This document shows positions 10,129 to 22,052 of a DNA stretch of 64,000 nucleotides, piece after piece. Source of the stretch: Garcia nutans (Eukaryota > Streptophyta > Magnoliopsida > Malpighiales > Euphorbiaceae); NCBI GenBank assembly GCA_947685225.1, contig CANTUV010000035.1, forward strand, positions 7,943,501 through 8,007,500, read 5' to 3'. Made by a program: the position numbers and the translations under genes. The first letter of the stretch is position 1, and each line of letters starts with the position of its first letter. A model generated the notes under the pieces. The model made no database searches and was not told the origin of the DNA. It was given only the letters and a program-made list of their open reading frames with translations.

Positions 10129-13100
10129 GCGTCATATTGCAATTTTGCGTTTCACTTCTGGGCCTATTGTCTCCAAGACCAAGAACGTGTTGAGTGATTT
10201 TTGCAGCCTTCCTAACCATTGGGTTTGGGATGCGAAAAATAAGTACTTTTAAGTCACAAACTAGTTCTAGAGGAATTTAGTCAGTAAAAATTACGCTCTA
10301 TAATATATTTTTTATTTTTTAAAAAAAATTATATATTTTTAATATACTGAATATATATTTAATATATGCATTTAAATATATAGTATACTTTTAATATATC
10401 AAATGTACACTAAAAATATATCTTTAAAAAAGGGCATGTTTGAAATTGAAAATTAAAAAGATGATATTTTTAAAAATATTTTCATTTTTTAGGGTATTTT
10501 TAAAAAAAATCCCTATTTATTTAGAATATGATAAAGCCGTGGCCACTTTTTAATCATACGACAACATATTTTTTTTTCATTTTTATAAAAAAGCATTCTT
10601 TTTTATTTTAAAAAGTTTTTAATGGTTATTTTTAATTTTTTTATTTTATATTTATGAATATTTTTTATTCAAAAATATTTTTTTTAATATCATAATCTCA
10701 TAAATACAAAATATACACATAACATATATCAAATATCTATAATATTTATATAACATTATCAAATTTACATAAAATATTTATCAAATATACACAAAATATC
10801 TATATAATTTATTTAATATTTTTTAACTTTATTTTTTAAAATTTTATATTCACACAACACACACAACATACATATAACATACACATAACATATATAATAA
10901 ATACATAAAATATACAAAATATATGTCAAACATTTATATAATATACACCAAATATACATAAAATATCTACCAAACTTCTATACAACATATATATAATGAA
11001 ATTAATATTTTTAACTTTATTTTTATATCTATAATATATAAAATTTATTTAAAAATAAATTTAATAATTTTTATTACTATATTTTTATATTTTTTTCTTT
11101 TTTATTATTTTTATGAGTGTTATTTATTATTTATAATTAAAATTAATTTTTTTCTTTACAAAAATTAATATATTTTATATGTTAAAATATAATTTAAAAT
11201 ATTAATTTTTATTATTTAATTGGGATATCTTTATTTAATAGTAAAATTTGAAAAAAAAAAGGATGAAAATTGAAGTAAAATGTTGATCGAAGTAAGTAAT
11301 GAGTTATTTATAAAAAAAAATCTTTTTTTGTGAATGATGAGATATTTTTGAATTTTTTTTAAAGTGTAAATTTTTTTTATTATTATTTTTGAAAAAAAAA
11401 ATTTATTTTTTGGGTAGTTTTGTAAAAGTCCCTTAATTCTATCATTTATTAGGTTTAGTTTCAATTTTTATTTTTTTATATTTTATGTTATTTAAAATTT
11501 ATTTTAGACAACTATTTTTCAAATTTTTTATTTTTGAATTTTTTTATATGTTTAGTCCTAGATTTGATATATATTCTTTTAATCATTTTTTAGTTTATAT
11601 ATTTTTTTTTAATTCTAGATTTATTTTTTAAAGTGAATTTGGCTCTAATAAAGGTATTATGGTTTCATAAAATTCAACACTAAATGTCAAAAATATAAAT
11701 AATTAATTTTAAGTTATAAAGATATTTCAAAATGTATTAAATATAAATATAACTAATTTAAGTTTTTCAAATAAAAAGCACAATGGCCTCAAGAAAAAAA
11801 AAAGAAGAAAAGAGAAAACACAAGAAATTCTTCAAATTGCAATTAACATGAGTTTAAAATCATAATTTTAATAATTATTATTATTTTTTTTTTATGTAAA
11901 TCATCCTTTCAGATCTCACTATCAAAGTTTTACTCAGAACTCGAATTCGAGATCTCTGGTTAAATTAAATTAGTATCTTATGAATTGATCTATATATTTG
12001 ATAGCATTATCTTTTCTTCCCTTACTATTATCTTGCACCATTCTTCTTCATCAATCAAACATTAATTTTTTTTTCTTTTTATTTTAGTTTGTCTAAGTTT
12101 TGTTCTCTCTTTTTTTTCTGTATATATTTTCTATTATTTTTTATTCTTTTGTAAATCCAATAACAAAGATTTTGATTGATGTTTGTTTTTTAATTTTTTA
12201 ATTTTATATTTTTTTAATAATTTTACTTTATTTTAATTATTATCTATAATATCTAATTAATATTATAATGCATCATTCGAATAAACTGACATAGTTTTTT
12301 CTAATATGAGAATAAAATGATAAAAAAAATTAGAAAAAAAAGGTGGTAAGGAATATGAAAAGTTATATATCACATATGGTGATTCAACTACTATAGGAAT
12401 TAATTCTTATCTTTCTCCTAGAGGTCTTTCAATTAGTGAAGATGAAAAAAAATATAAAAAAATTAATTATTCTGATGAAGAGTATGGAGACACGTAAAAA
12501 AAAATCAAAAAAAGTAAATAATAGAGGATCTAATCATAAAAAGATAAGAGAAAACTTTTAAAAATCAATTACTAAAGCCCTTAGTCAGAATTTGAGAAAG
12601 TTTGAGAGAAAAAAAATAAGTTTTTATTATGTTTGATCTAATTTTTTATATTTATTATTGATATTTTTTTGGATTAAATATGACAATTATAAATTATTTT
12701 TATAATATTTATTGTTAAATACTATAATTATAATATAATTTTTAAAAATATAAAATAGATTTTTAAAAAATATAAAATAAAAATTGAAATATTTTTTATT
12801 TCGAAAATAAAAAATTAAAAACTTACAACCCAAACAAATAAGGTCAAATAATTGTGATTTATTTTTTTAAGTGAGTTTTAGCTAATTTTTAAGATTAATA
12901 TTATTAGATATCTTGAAATTATCATATGCTAAAATTTTTAATCTTTGATGTTAAATTACATTATGAAGCACTTTTTAAATATATGATGGTGGACCCCCAA
13001 ATCAACGAGAATTATAAATTGTATTATGTATTAGACATTTTTTTTAATTTTTTTGATATATGATTTTTTTAATTATAAAAGGAGGTTAAAGACTCAAGAA

Positions 13101-13200
13101 CTAAGAGAGACTAATTCTCTGTCAAATATTTCAATACCTTTAAATTAATAATTTAATAGTATAATGTTTAAATTAATAACATTAATGCCATTCTTTTGAA
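10129..13200. other. AT-rich intergenic spacer
   Basis: Very AT-rich, with long T and A runs and no supportable gene. The first ~120 bp belong to the kinesin promoter. A short region near 12360-12500 reads in one plus-strand frame as YLSPRGLSISEDEKK and continues for about 40 residues without a stop; it has no recognised family and may be a coding relic or chance. The block 10300-10510 resembles 32760-33030 (poly-purine/pyrimidine with TATACT motifs), suggesting a dispersed noncoding repeat. Confidence 0.5.
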
Positions 13201-13858
13201 GTTTGTTTTTATCATAAATGAAATACTTCATTAAGCTAAAAATGCAATACAATAGGCCTTGATACCTCAAGGTTCAAAAAATAGAAAGAAAAACAAACTT
13301 TCCCTAATAATTACAAGCTTTAAAAAACACAAAGAAAACCCCTTTCTACTAATCCCTTTCTACTACTTAGTCTAGCACACAAGATAAGGCCTACAGGATT
13401 AAACCTAGCAACTACCCGAGAACAAATCATAAACACAAATCAAGAGTCTCACACAACCTCAGAAAATATACCATAAATAGGTGAGATAATAAAAGGCCAG
13501 CAAAGCCAAATCTGGAACTGGTGGGTAAAGATTTCAGATAAAACATAGAAGATGAGCTAAAAAAGGGAGGCATGTAGCTCCACTGACCGGTTAAGAACTT
13601 GAAACACCTGCCAAGGAAAATCTAAGGATGCTTGTAAAGGCTTGAAGGAGGATGATGATCTTCTGCTACCAAAATAATCACCAAAAATAGCCTTAATTCC
13701 ATACTCTATCATAAGGGAAAAACCTCTAAAAAACACAAGTCTGTCATGGGTGATAAAACAAAAGACCCCAAAGGCTTATATATAGTAGAAAACCACTAAA
13801 AAAAGCAAGAAAAGGAAAAATAACTACCCAATCTATAGAGAAAAGCAAGAAAACCTAT
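13201..13858 (-). other. Unclassified stretch, possibly the 3' end of a LINE
   Basis: Less AT-rich than its surroundings and without a long open frame. Read on the minus strand it ends with ATGAAGTATTTCATTTATG followed by an A-rich stretch, reminiscent of 3' ends of plant L1-type LINEs. No reverse-transcriptase motif was found, so this is a weak call. Confidence 0.25.
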
Positions 13859-14024
13859 TGACTTAAGTTTAAGTTAATCTTAATTTTGTTCTTGACAAAT
13901 AAATTGAATTATTCTAATGTTGTCAACAAGTATTTTTGTTGTAGGAAAATCAATTATAAAGAGGTGAAAAACAAGAAATTTGAAGATTCATCAAGTAGCG
14001 CATAGAACATGGATTTCCCCTTTT

Positions 14025-14122
14025 GGACCAAGAGCTGGTCCCCTTGGGACAATTTTGTCCCCCTTTGACCAAAAGCCGGTACCCTCGGGACAAGGATGTC
14101 CCCCTCGGACTAGAGATAGTCC
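14025..14122. repeat. Array of five ~21-bp units, four with perfect 6-bp dyads
   Basis: Five units repeat at 20-21 bp. Four contain a perfect hairpin: GGACCA/TGGTCC (14025-14041), GGGACA/TGTCCC (14046-14061), GGGACA/TGTCCC (14087-14102) and GGACTA/TAGTCC (14107-14122). The middle unit (about 14066-14081) is imperfect. Arm sequences differ between units but stay complementary. Confidence 0.88.
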
Positions 14123-14297
14123 AACCGAAAAATTGAGTCAACAAGACACAGAAAAGTTCACGATCTTTAATACTTTCAAAATCTCACCATACCACAATTA
14201 TATCGACCGAACCAACTCAGGGTATGATAGAACTGTTGATGAAAAATTTCTAAGAATCTTCCAGTAAGGTTCATTCCTAGAGGTACTCTTATATTTT

Positions 14298-14431
14298 TAG
14301 CATACCAGCAAAAGTATGACCGGACTAAAAATAATATGACTATACTAGCAAGAGTATGCCTGGACCAGAAATAGTATGACTATACCAGTAATAGTATGAC
14401 TGGACCGGAAATAGTATGACCATACCAGTGC
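14298..14431. repeat. ~40-bp tandem repeat, TATGAC/GGACC type
   Basis: About three copies of a unit like AGTATGACTGGACCGGAAAT followed by AGTATGACTATACCAGTA. Related wording (CATGACCGGACCAA, CACGACCGGACCAA) reappears at 14528-14590 as two more degenerate units. It lies inside the LTR-like block, upstream of its TATA box, where LTR enhancers usually sit. Confidence 0.8.
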
Positions 14432-14694
14432 AATATATTTTAAAAATTATAGTTGTTACTTAACCACTAAATTAATGGATGCCACATGTATTAGCCGTTG
14501 AAAAATTTTTATCATAAAATTAAATAGCATGACCGGACCAACATGAGTCCGACCATACTGAGCCCTAGCACGACCGGACCAAGCTCAGTTCAACCATGAA
14601 CATACTCTGACACAGCTTTTCATGTAAGATTTTATGGATGTTGAAGTTGGACTTTTCTACCTACTTCACCAACATGCAGAATTGCTTTGAGGCC

Positions 14695-14702
14695 TATAAA
14701 TA
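14695..14702 (+). promoter_or_regulatory. TATA box of the LTR-like block
   Basis: TATAAATA in a GC-richer setting (GGCC before, CAACCTC after). Its place between the repeat arrays and the leader-like end fits the U3/R border of an LTR. Confidence 0.55.
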
Positions 14703-15173
14703 CAACCTCAAACAAGACTCCAAAATATGTAGAGTGTGATAAAAGTGTTCAAACTCTTACAATTTATTTTCTTGAACACTTATTTTTTATTTCTTCATGT
14801 AAGGTTGAGTGTTATCCATTAAAACACTATTATAAGATTTAGTGTGAGCCATAAATACTTATTTGGTTTGAGAGTTAGCCTAGAAAAACCCTTTTAAGGG
14901 GTTTGAGTGTTAACCTTAGGAAAACAATTGTAAAATTTGACGTGAGCTGATGAAAACACTAAGTTGGGAGTGAGCTTGTAAAACTCTTAGTGAAATACTT
15001 AATTAAGATTGGAAAGTGGATGTAGGATTGTTGAATCCGAACTAATATAAATCTCTGGAGTTCATTATTCTCTATTCTACTCTCTCCTTTCTTTATCTTT
15101 CTTTTAGGTTTTAACTTGCCATCATTCTTTAAAATAACCAATTCACCTCCCTCTCGGTTGTCATTTTGGTACA

Positions 15174-17152
15174 ATAAAATCCATGAGGAAAGCAAGAAAA
15201 TTCAAGGATCTGGGGCTGCGCCAGCCGAAATCTAAAACTAGAGAGATAGATAAGAGTTTCAGAGAAAAATGAGAGGAGAGATAAAGAAGAGTTTTTTATC
15301 CAACGTTATTTTACCATTCTTTAGAAGTTTAGTTTTATTACTTTTTCCTCTCCTAACGTAAAGAAAAAAATTTTCAAACTGTAATTTGCATTATCTGCTT
15401 TTAAACTTTAGCAAAAAAATACAATGTTATTTAAAAGATAAAGAGAATGTGCATTTTTACCCTTTAAATTATAGCAAAAGTACGGATTGCCTTAAAACTA
15501 AATTTAGGGACAAATATATCAAGATTTTGAAAAAAAATAATATATTTGCCCCTCCCTTAACAGGAAAATTAACATCGTTATGTTATTTGCTGATATGACT
15601 ATTTTTATTTGTAAATTTCTTTATTATTCAATGGGCTTTAAATAATAAAATTCTCACAACTAAAAAAAAATTAATTCTTCAATAAATAAATTTGACAAAC
15701 TATTTGTTTTAACAAAAGTTATTTCTCAATTTAACATTTGAATTTGATAGAAATTGATAACAAAGAAGAAGTTTAATACCTCCATCATAAACAAATAAAA
15801 AAATCCAAGAGAATGAAATAGCATGCTTCCATAATATCTCATGAACTTAATGATAGGAGAAATAGAAATTCATATATCTTTAAGGACTTACAATATCTTC
15901 AATAAAAAATTTGAATACTAGAAATTTTTATAGGTCCATTAGAACTTGATCCCTAAAAAAGAAATGATATGTGTAACCTAATGAAAGCAAAAAATATGAT
16001 CACGTGTCAAGAAAAAAAAAGTAATGCAATTTGTAAATTTGTTTACTTGACTTAAATGTATTATTGATTCAATGCTTGTAATATACAAGTATATGGAATA
16101 TTATCATTTATGTACCAATTAACTTTGTATGCGTAGGAAAAATTTGAAAACACAATCACTATCATTATTTATGAGTTCTCCATCAAACAATATACAAAAA
16201 ATGAAATAGTCACTTAAGTTGTCATTGTCATAGCCATTTGTGATGATATTATCATATTCATTTGTGATTTCATAAACATTTGTGATGGTATGGCCATAGC
16301 TATTGGTGAATGTATTGACGTTTGAGTTAATATTATCATAATGACTATAATGACAACTGAGATGGCATTAATATAACTATTTAAGATGGTAAATCATTAA
16401 TTTTGATTTTAGTAGTACAAATGGAAAAAATTTATTAAATTAATTATAATGATATAAGTAGAAGAAAAACCGTAAATAGAGTACTAATACCTGAGTTTGA
16501 CGATTGTTTCTTTGATTTTGTTCTTAGATTTTCAAACTAGTATTTAAAGTATCTTTAAACTTCAATCTTGAAGGATCTAATATAGAGTTTCTATTCTCCT
16601 TTAAAATCTTTTCACCAATATCATCAAAATCATCATTTTGTGTTATTGTTAAGGATGGACATTCAGTCAGTCAATTAATTAACCTACCGAATGAAAACTT
16701 AATCGAACCTTCCGAGCACTTTTTTGCTGACCAAACAAACTTATTTTAGGTTTCGGCTTGTTTGATTAATTAACCAAATCAGTTCAATCAATTTGGTTCA
16801 GTTTGGTTAAGGCCTTTAAAGGGTTGAATACATTGAAAATGTAGTGTTTTGTTTATTTTTTGTTAATTGTTAACCAAAATACCCTAATTTTCCTAATCAA
16901 ATTGACTTTATTATGCTATAGTTGGTCAATTGAACCGAGATATTCTATTGATTAACTAAACACTCAGTAAGTTATTTGAATGCAATCTTGCTAATTCTTT
17001 ATCAACTTCTTGGTTTACTTTATGAAAATCATTTCGATACAATTTTCTTGTAGTTTCATTTGCTTGACTTCTCATAATTATGTCATAAGTACATCTCATC
17101 ATATTGTTGAAAATATAGTTTTAGTTTCACCATCTTTTAGACATTAGCTTTT
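15174..17152. other. Intergenic, no gene seen
   Basis: AT-rich with scattered stop codons in all frames. Around 16650-16960 there are several inverted motifs of the type TTAATTAACC, TTTGGTTCAG and GGTTAAGG, resembling decayed non-autonomous DNA transposons, but I could not fix ends or a target-site duplication. Confidence 0.45.
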
Positions 17153-18390
17153 TTATTCATATTCAAGTATCATATCCTTTGTAATTTTTGTCCATCTACT
17201 TGAAATGTATTGCTCATATATCTTAGTCATATTTTTTACATTTAGAATTTTTCTTACATGCGAACATAATAATCTCATTGTATCAAATTTCTTGTAACTA
17301 CATTTAACATCTATGGTAGATGAATCCAAATGCATTATACATGTCTTTGAATTCCCTTCCTCTCCGGCAACTTCAAAAAAGCAAACATTATCACGACTTT
17401 TGATTTTTTTGACCAAGTTATGGCAATCCCATTAAGTGCTTCATTTTGAAATAACTTGGAAATTTTATGTGCACTTACAGCATGATTCAATATGCCTCTG
17501 TTTTTAATGGCACGAGGAGGCAAATCTTATTTATAATGGTGATCTTTATTTGCTTCTTTTAAATGCCATCTCTTTACGAAATCCTTAGAGGAAAGCAAAA
17601 TTTTACTAAATGAAGTAGTTTTGTTGACTATACGTGTGCTCTCACTTTGTTGAGAGGATTTAAATCCACTTGAAAAGATATATTTGTTTAAATCAATACA
17701 CCATTTTTTTTCCAATTTCATACAAATTATTCAACCATTTGTAGTTTCTAAGTTCACTAAATTTATTCATCATTTTATCCTATGTTTGTTGAAATTCAAT
17801 CTCTATTTCATACCTCTGTAAGCATTTATAAAATATTTGGCAGAATTCAAGATCTGAATTATAACTACACAAATGAGAAGGAATATTTTTTGCGATATAC
17901 CATAAACGTAAGTGATGCTAACTATTTGAAAATACTTCTTTAATTACATTAGCTACTGATGAGGCTTGATCAATGATTTTTTTTTTAGGTTCCCTACTCC
18001 CTATTGATTCTAAAAATGACCTAAACAGTCATATAAAGGAAGACAGAGTTTCATCTAATAGGAATGCATAACCAAATATAATATTTTGCCAAAAGTATTT
18101 ATCTCAACAAATGGCACACAAATTAAATTATATCCATTTATCCAAAAAGTGATATCAAAAATAGCCACATCTCAAAATAAAATAAAATAAAATAAAATAA
18201 TCAATCCTTGATTTTTCATCTCCAAAAAATAAGTCATTCTATTCTCTTGATCAACTTGAGATATATAAAAGAATATCTCATCTTCAAATTTTTTAAGTTT
18301 AAAATAATTTAGTAGACTTTGAGAATTACATGCTTTAATTATAATCATCTTTTGCTTATTAATATAATTATAACAAGGGAGAATATACAA
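17153..18390 (-). pseudogene. FAR1/MULE-type transposase-like relic
   Basis: Fragments in several minus-strand frames match the FHY3/FAR1 family and related Mutator transposases. In order: the segment LLNYFK..FFYISQVDQENRMT (18330-18220), a middle part with WLNNLYEIGKKMV (about 17730), then KWCIDLN..SSQQSEST..NKTTS, and last a SWIM-type zinc finger with CSYKKF..LLCSHVRKIL (about 17300). The second cysteine of the usual CxC is replaced by tyrosine. Internal stops and frameshifts are frequent. The N-terminal FAR1 DNA-binding domain is missing; the coding match stops about 230 bp before the LINE insertion. It may be a dead MULE element or a dead FRS gene. Confidence 0.82.
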
Positions 18391-18401
18391 ATTTGCCCCT
18401 T

Positions 18402-18529
18402 AAATTCTTGCAAAGGTATACATTGGCCCATAAAATATTTTTTTTTTTGGCTCAATTAGGTTTGGGTTTTAAATTGGCCCATAAATTAATTTGTATTCTT
18501 AAATTCTCACAAAGGTATACATTGGCCCA
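18402..18529. repeat. Direct repeat, 29 bp twice
   Basis: AAATTCTTGCAAAGGTATAC plus ATTGGCCCA occurs at 18402-18430 and, with two changes, at 18501-18529, about 99 bp apart. Such GGCCCA/TTGCCCC blocks are common in plant noncoding repeats. Confidence 0.75.
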
Positions 18530-18615
18530 CAAACTACTTTTTGGCTTAATTCTTGAATTTATCATATTAAATTTATTCAATTTAATTTTAAGAAACTCAA
18601 GTTGCAAACAGGAGT

Positions 18616-21600
18616 CAACTCAACTCAACTCAATAAAGTTTTAATCCCAAATCAATTGGAGGCGATATATGGATTCTTTTTTTTTTCACTTAGTACGATT
18701 TAGGGTTATCTCTTCTGATATATGTAATACCATAAGATTATTTTGGACCACCTTTGACCAAGTTAGTTTAGGCCTACATCTGCCTCTTTTAGCTACATCC
18801 ACTCTAACTTATTTGGTTTTTCTGACCGGCACATCGCTAGGTCTTCATTTTATATGGTCAAACCATCTCAATTTATGCTCTTTTATCTTATCCTCAATAG
18901 GTGCAACTCCCTCTTTTTTTCTAATACACTCATTGCGAATTTTATCCATCCTAGTATGACCACACATCCATCTTATCATTCTCATTTCTGCAACATGCAT
19001 CTTACTTATGTGTTGTACTTTTATTGCCAATACTCACTACCATACATCATCGTAGGTCGTATTACAGTACGATAAAACTTTTCTTTCATTTTAATTGGTA
19101 TTTTTTGATCACATAGAACTCATATAGCACCCGTCTACTTCATCCAATTAGCTTTAATTCTATGACTTACATATTCTTCACAACCCCCATCTTCTTGAAG
19201 AATAGAGCCAAGGTACTTAAAATAAGTACTATGAGACACTGCTATTTCGTCTAAAATAATTTCGTCTCTTTTTCTATTCTTATTATTAAATCTACAATGC
19301 ACATACTCAATCTTAGTCCTACTTAGCTTAAAATCCTTAGATTTCATAGTGCTTCTCCATAACTCTAACTTTTGACTTACTCCTGCTTGTGTCTCATCTA
19401 TTAAAATAATATCATCTGCAAATATCATACACTAAGGAATGTCATCATGTATATGTCTTATTAGCTCATTCATGACCAAGGCAAAAAGATAAGGGCTCAA
19501 AGCTGAACCTTGGTGTAACCTAATAAAAATAGAAAAATCCTTAGTATTTTCTCTCACAGTGCGGACACTGGTGATGGTTCCCTCATACATATCCTTTAAG
19601 CCTTGAATATATCATATAAAAATTTTTCTACACTCTAAGACTTACCATAAAATTTCTTTAGAGACTCTATACCTACCATAAAACTTCTTTAGAGACTCTA
19701 TCATAAGCCTTTTCCAAGTCAATAAAAACTATATATAAGTCCTTCTTCATCTCTCTGTACTTTTTCATCAAATCTCTTATAAGAAAGATAGCTTTCATAG
19801 TTGATCGACCAAGCATAAAGCCAAACTGATTTGGAGAGATACAAGTATCTAAATGCAAACGAAGTTTCTTAACTCTCTCCCACAGTTTCATAGTGTGGCT
19901 CATAAGCTTTATACCTCTATAATTTGAGCAATTTTGAATCTCTTTTATTCTTAAAAATAGGTATCAAATTACTTTGTCTTCATTCATCAGACATTTTTTT
20001 GGTACTTAGGATCTTATTGAACAAAGAAGTCAACCATACAACTCCTATATCTCCCAGATATTTCCAAATCTCAATAGGTATCCCATCTGGTTCACAGGCC
20101 TTACCAACTTTTATCCTCTTCAAAGCTTTCTTAACTTTCTAAAATCTAACCCGTCTAGTGTATTTCACATTTTTCTCGGTCTTAACGTCTAAATTCTTAA
20201 TGTTACCACTATGGTCACCATTAAGAAGTTTCTCAAAATAGATTCTCCATCGTTTCTTAATATCCTCTTTTTGAACTAAAACCCTATGCTCTTATCTTTA
20301 ATGCACTTAACTTGGTTTAAATTACGATATTTCTTTTTTCTTATTTTAGCTAATTTATAGATAGTTTTTCCCCTTTCTTTATTCTAAGTTTCTCATAAAA
20401 ACTCTATAAAGACTGTGCTCTTGCTTGACTAACTGTCTTTTTAGGATCTTTTTTTGCTTATTTATACTGATCAAAAGCATCATTATTATTATACTTGGGC
20501 AAACTCTTACACCATTCCCTTTTACTTCTTATCATTTTTTGCACTTTCTCATTCAACCACCAAGACTCCTTCGAGGAATGATCATACCCTTTAGATTCTC
20601 CAAGAACCTTTCTAGCTACTCCTTTAATTATTGTAGACATGCTTATCCACATATCATTTAATGACAAACTCATATCCGCCTCTCACCCTCCATATTTGAC
20701 CAACTCATCCTTGAAAAATAATTATTTTCACTTTTTAAAGTCCATTACCTAATCTTAGAAATTTTGTTCCTCCTTGATCTACTAGTTAACTTCTTAAACT
20801 TGATATCCAAAACCACTAATCTATACCGAGCAGTCAAAGTCTCACCTGGAATAACCTTACAATCCTTGCATCGAGTTCGATTAGCTCTTCTTATGAGTAT
20901 GAAGTCAATCTGACTTCCATTTTATCCACTTTTAAAAGGTCACTAAATGGAATTCTCTTTTTATAAAATATGTGTTTGCCATAATCAAACCATAGGCTAA
21001 AGCTAAATCAAGGATACTCTTACCTTCTTCATTTCTAATTCCAAAACCATACCCTCCATATACCTCCTTAAAACCTACTCTGTCTTTTTCTACATATCTA
21101 TTTAAGTCTCCACTTATAAAAATATTTTCATCATTTGGAATCCCTTGCATAAGTTCATCCATATCATTCCAAATTTTTTATTGCTCTCGTCATCCAATCC
21201 AACTTGAGGGGCATATGCACTAACTATGTTGATAGTCTCATTCTGAAGCACAAGTTTAATTGAAATAATCCTATCACTTACTCTTTTCATCGATACAATC
21301 GTCTCCTTTAGGTTCCGATCCAAATTTATACCTACTTCATTTTTACCTCTATTTGTTCCTGTATACCGCACTTTATATCCAATATTCTCAACTTCTTTAC
21401 TTTTTCCTCCAACCCATTTAGTTTCTTGAATACAAGCAATACTAATTTTTCTTCTCTTTATGGTATTAACAAATTCTCTCAGTTTACATGTAAGAGATCC
21501 AATATTCCAAGTTCATACTCTAATCTTACTCCCTGCTTGTTCTTTCTTATGCTTATTCCTATAGAATCTTCTACTATTATCTGAATATGTGCCTTTTGTA

Positions 21601-21919
21601 ATACTCGTATTTTGGACTAACTTCTTTATCCACACCCATTCATGATGTGAGAACCCTTACTTATTATGCACCACATTCGGGCGTTGACATGGCGTGTCGC
21701 ATTCCGAGAACGCCCTACACCCTTGCTTATTCTTCACTATACCCAGGCTCCGATGTAGCGCGTCGCAAGTAGGAAAAGCCCAACGATATTACTATTAGAA
21801 TCCATACCATGAGATGGGCCAAAAATTTTACGCTGGCTGTCACCTACCACAACCCTCCTCCTTTACCCAGGCTTGGAACTGGCTATACACAAGAAACTCA
21901 TGTATAGACGGAGTTAAGA
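18616..21919 (-). mobile_element. RTE-clade LINE, nearly full length
   Basis: A 3.3-kb non-LTR retrotransposon on the minus strand, about the full length expected for plant RTE elements. Fragments of an apurinic endonuclease (ISGDLN, SAYAPQVG; about 21370-20930), reverse transcriptase (QFGFMLGRST, VFIDLEKAYDRV, then FADDIILIDE as the catalytic box; about 19900-19380) and the RTE C-terminal region (KLRWFDHI; about 18850) appear in order, broken by stops and shifts. The 3' end is the RTE-specific TTGAG tandem (TTGAGTTGAGTTGAGTTGAC on the minus strand). A 13-bp direct repeat with one mismatch, TGCAAACAGGAGT (18603-18615) and TGCAAACAAGAGT (21920-21932), flanks it as target-site duplication. Confidence 0.92.
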
Positions 21920-22052
21920 TGCAAACAAGAGTATACTAAAAAATTACAAAAACAATAATTAACATAGAAGATGATAAAACAATATGCAACCTTTTTGTTA
22001 AGACTTGAAAAAGTTTTTGATTCTTTTATAATAGCATATTTAATTACAATTA

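Larger units (their letters stand above)
13859..15173 (+). mobile_element. Probable solo LTR or LTR fragment, copia-like
   Basis: Starts TGACTTAAGTTTAAG, has a clear TATA box (14695-14702) in its second half, and ends with the block CCAATTCACCTCCCTCTCGG, a sequence I associate with the end of some plant copia LTRs. No gag or pol follows. The boundaries are soft: the right end could be up to 15 bp earlier if TTGGTACAATAAAATCC is a decayed primer binding site. Two unusual arrays lie inside and are listed separately. Confidence 0.5.

Noticed and set aside
9947..10219. Minus-strand open frame upstream of the kinesin
   Set aside because: It overlaps the kinesin promoter and MSA boxes, and ends before the kinesin start; most likely untranslated leader and promoter.
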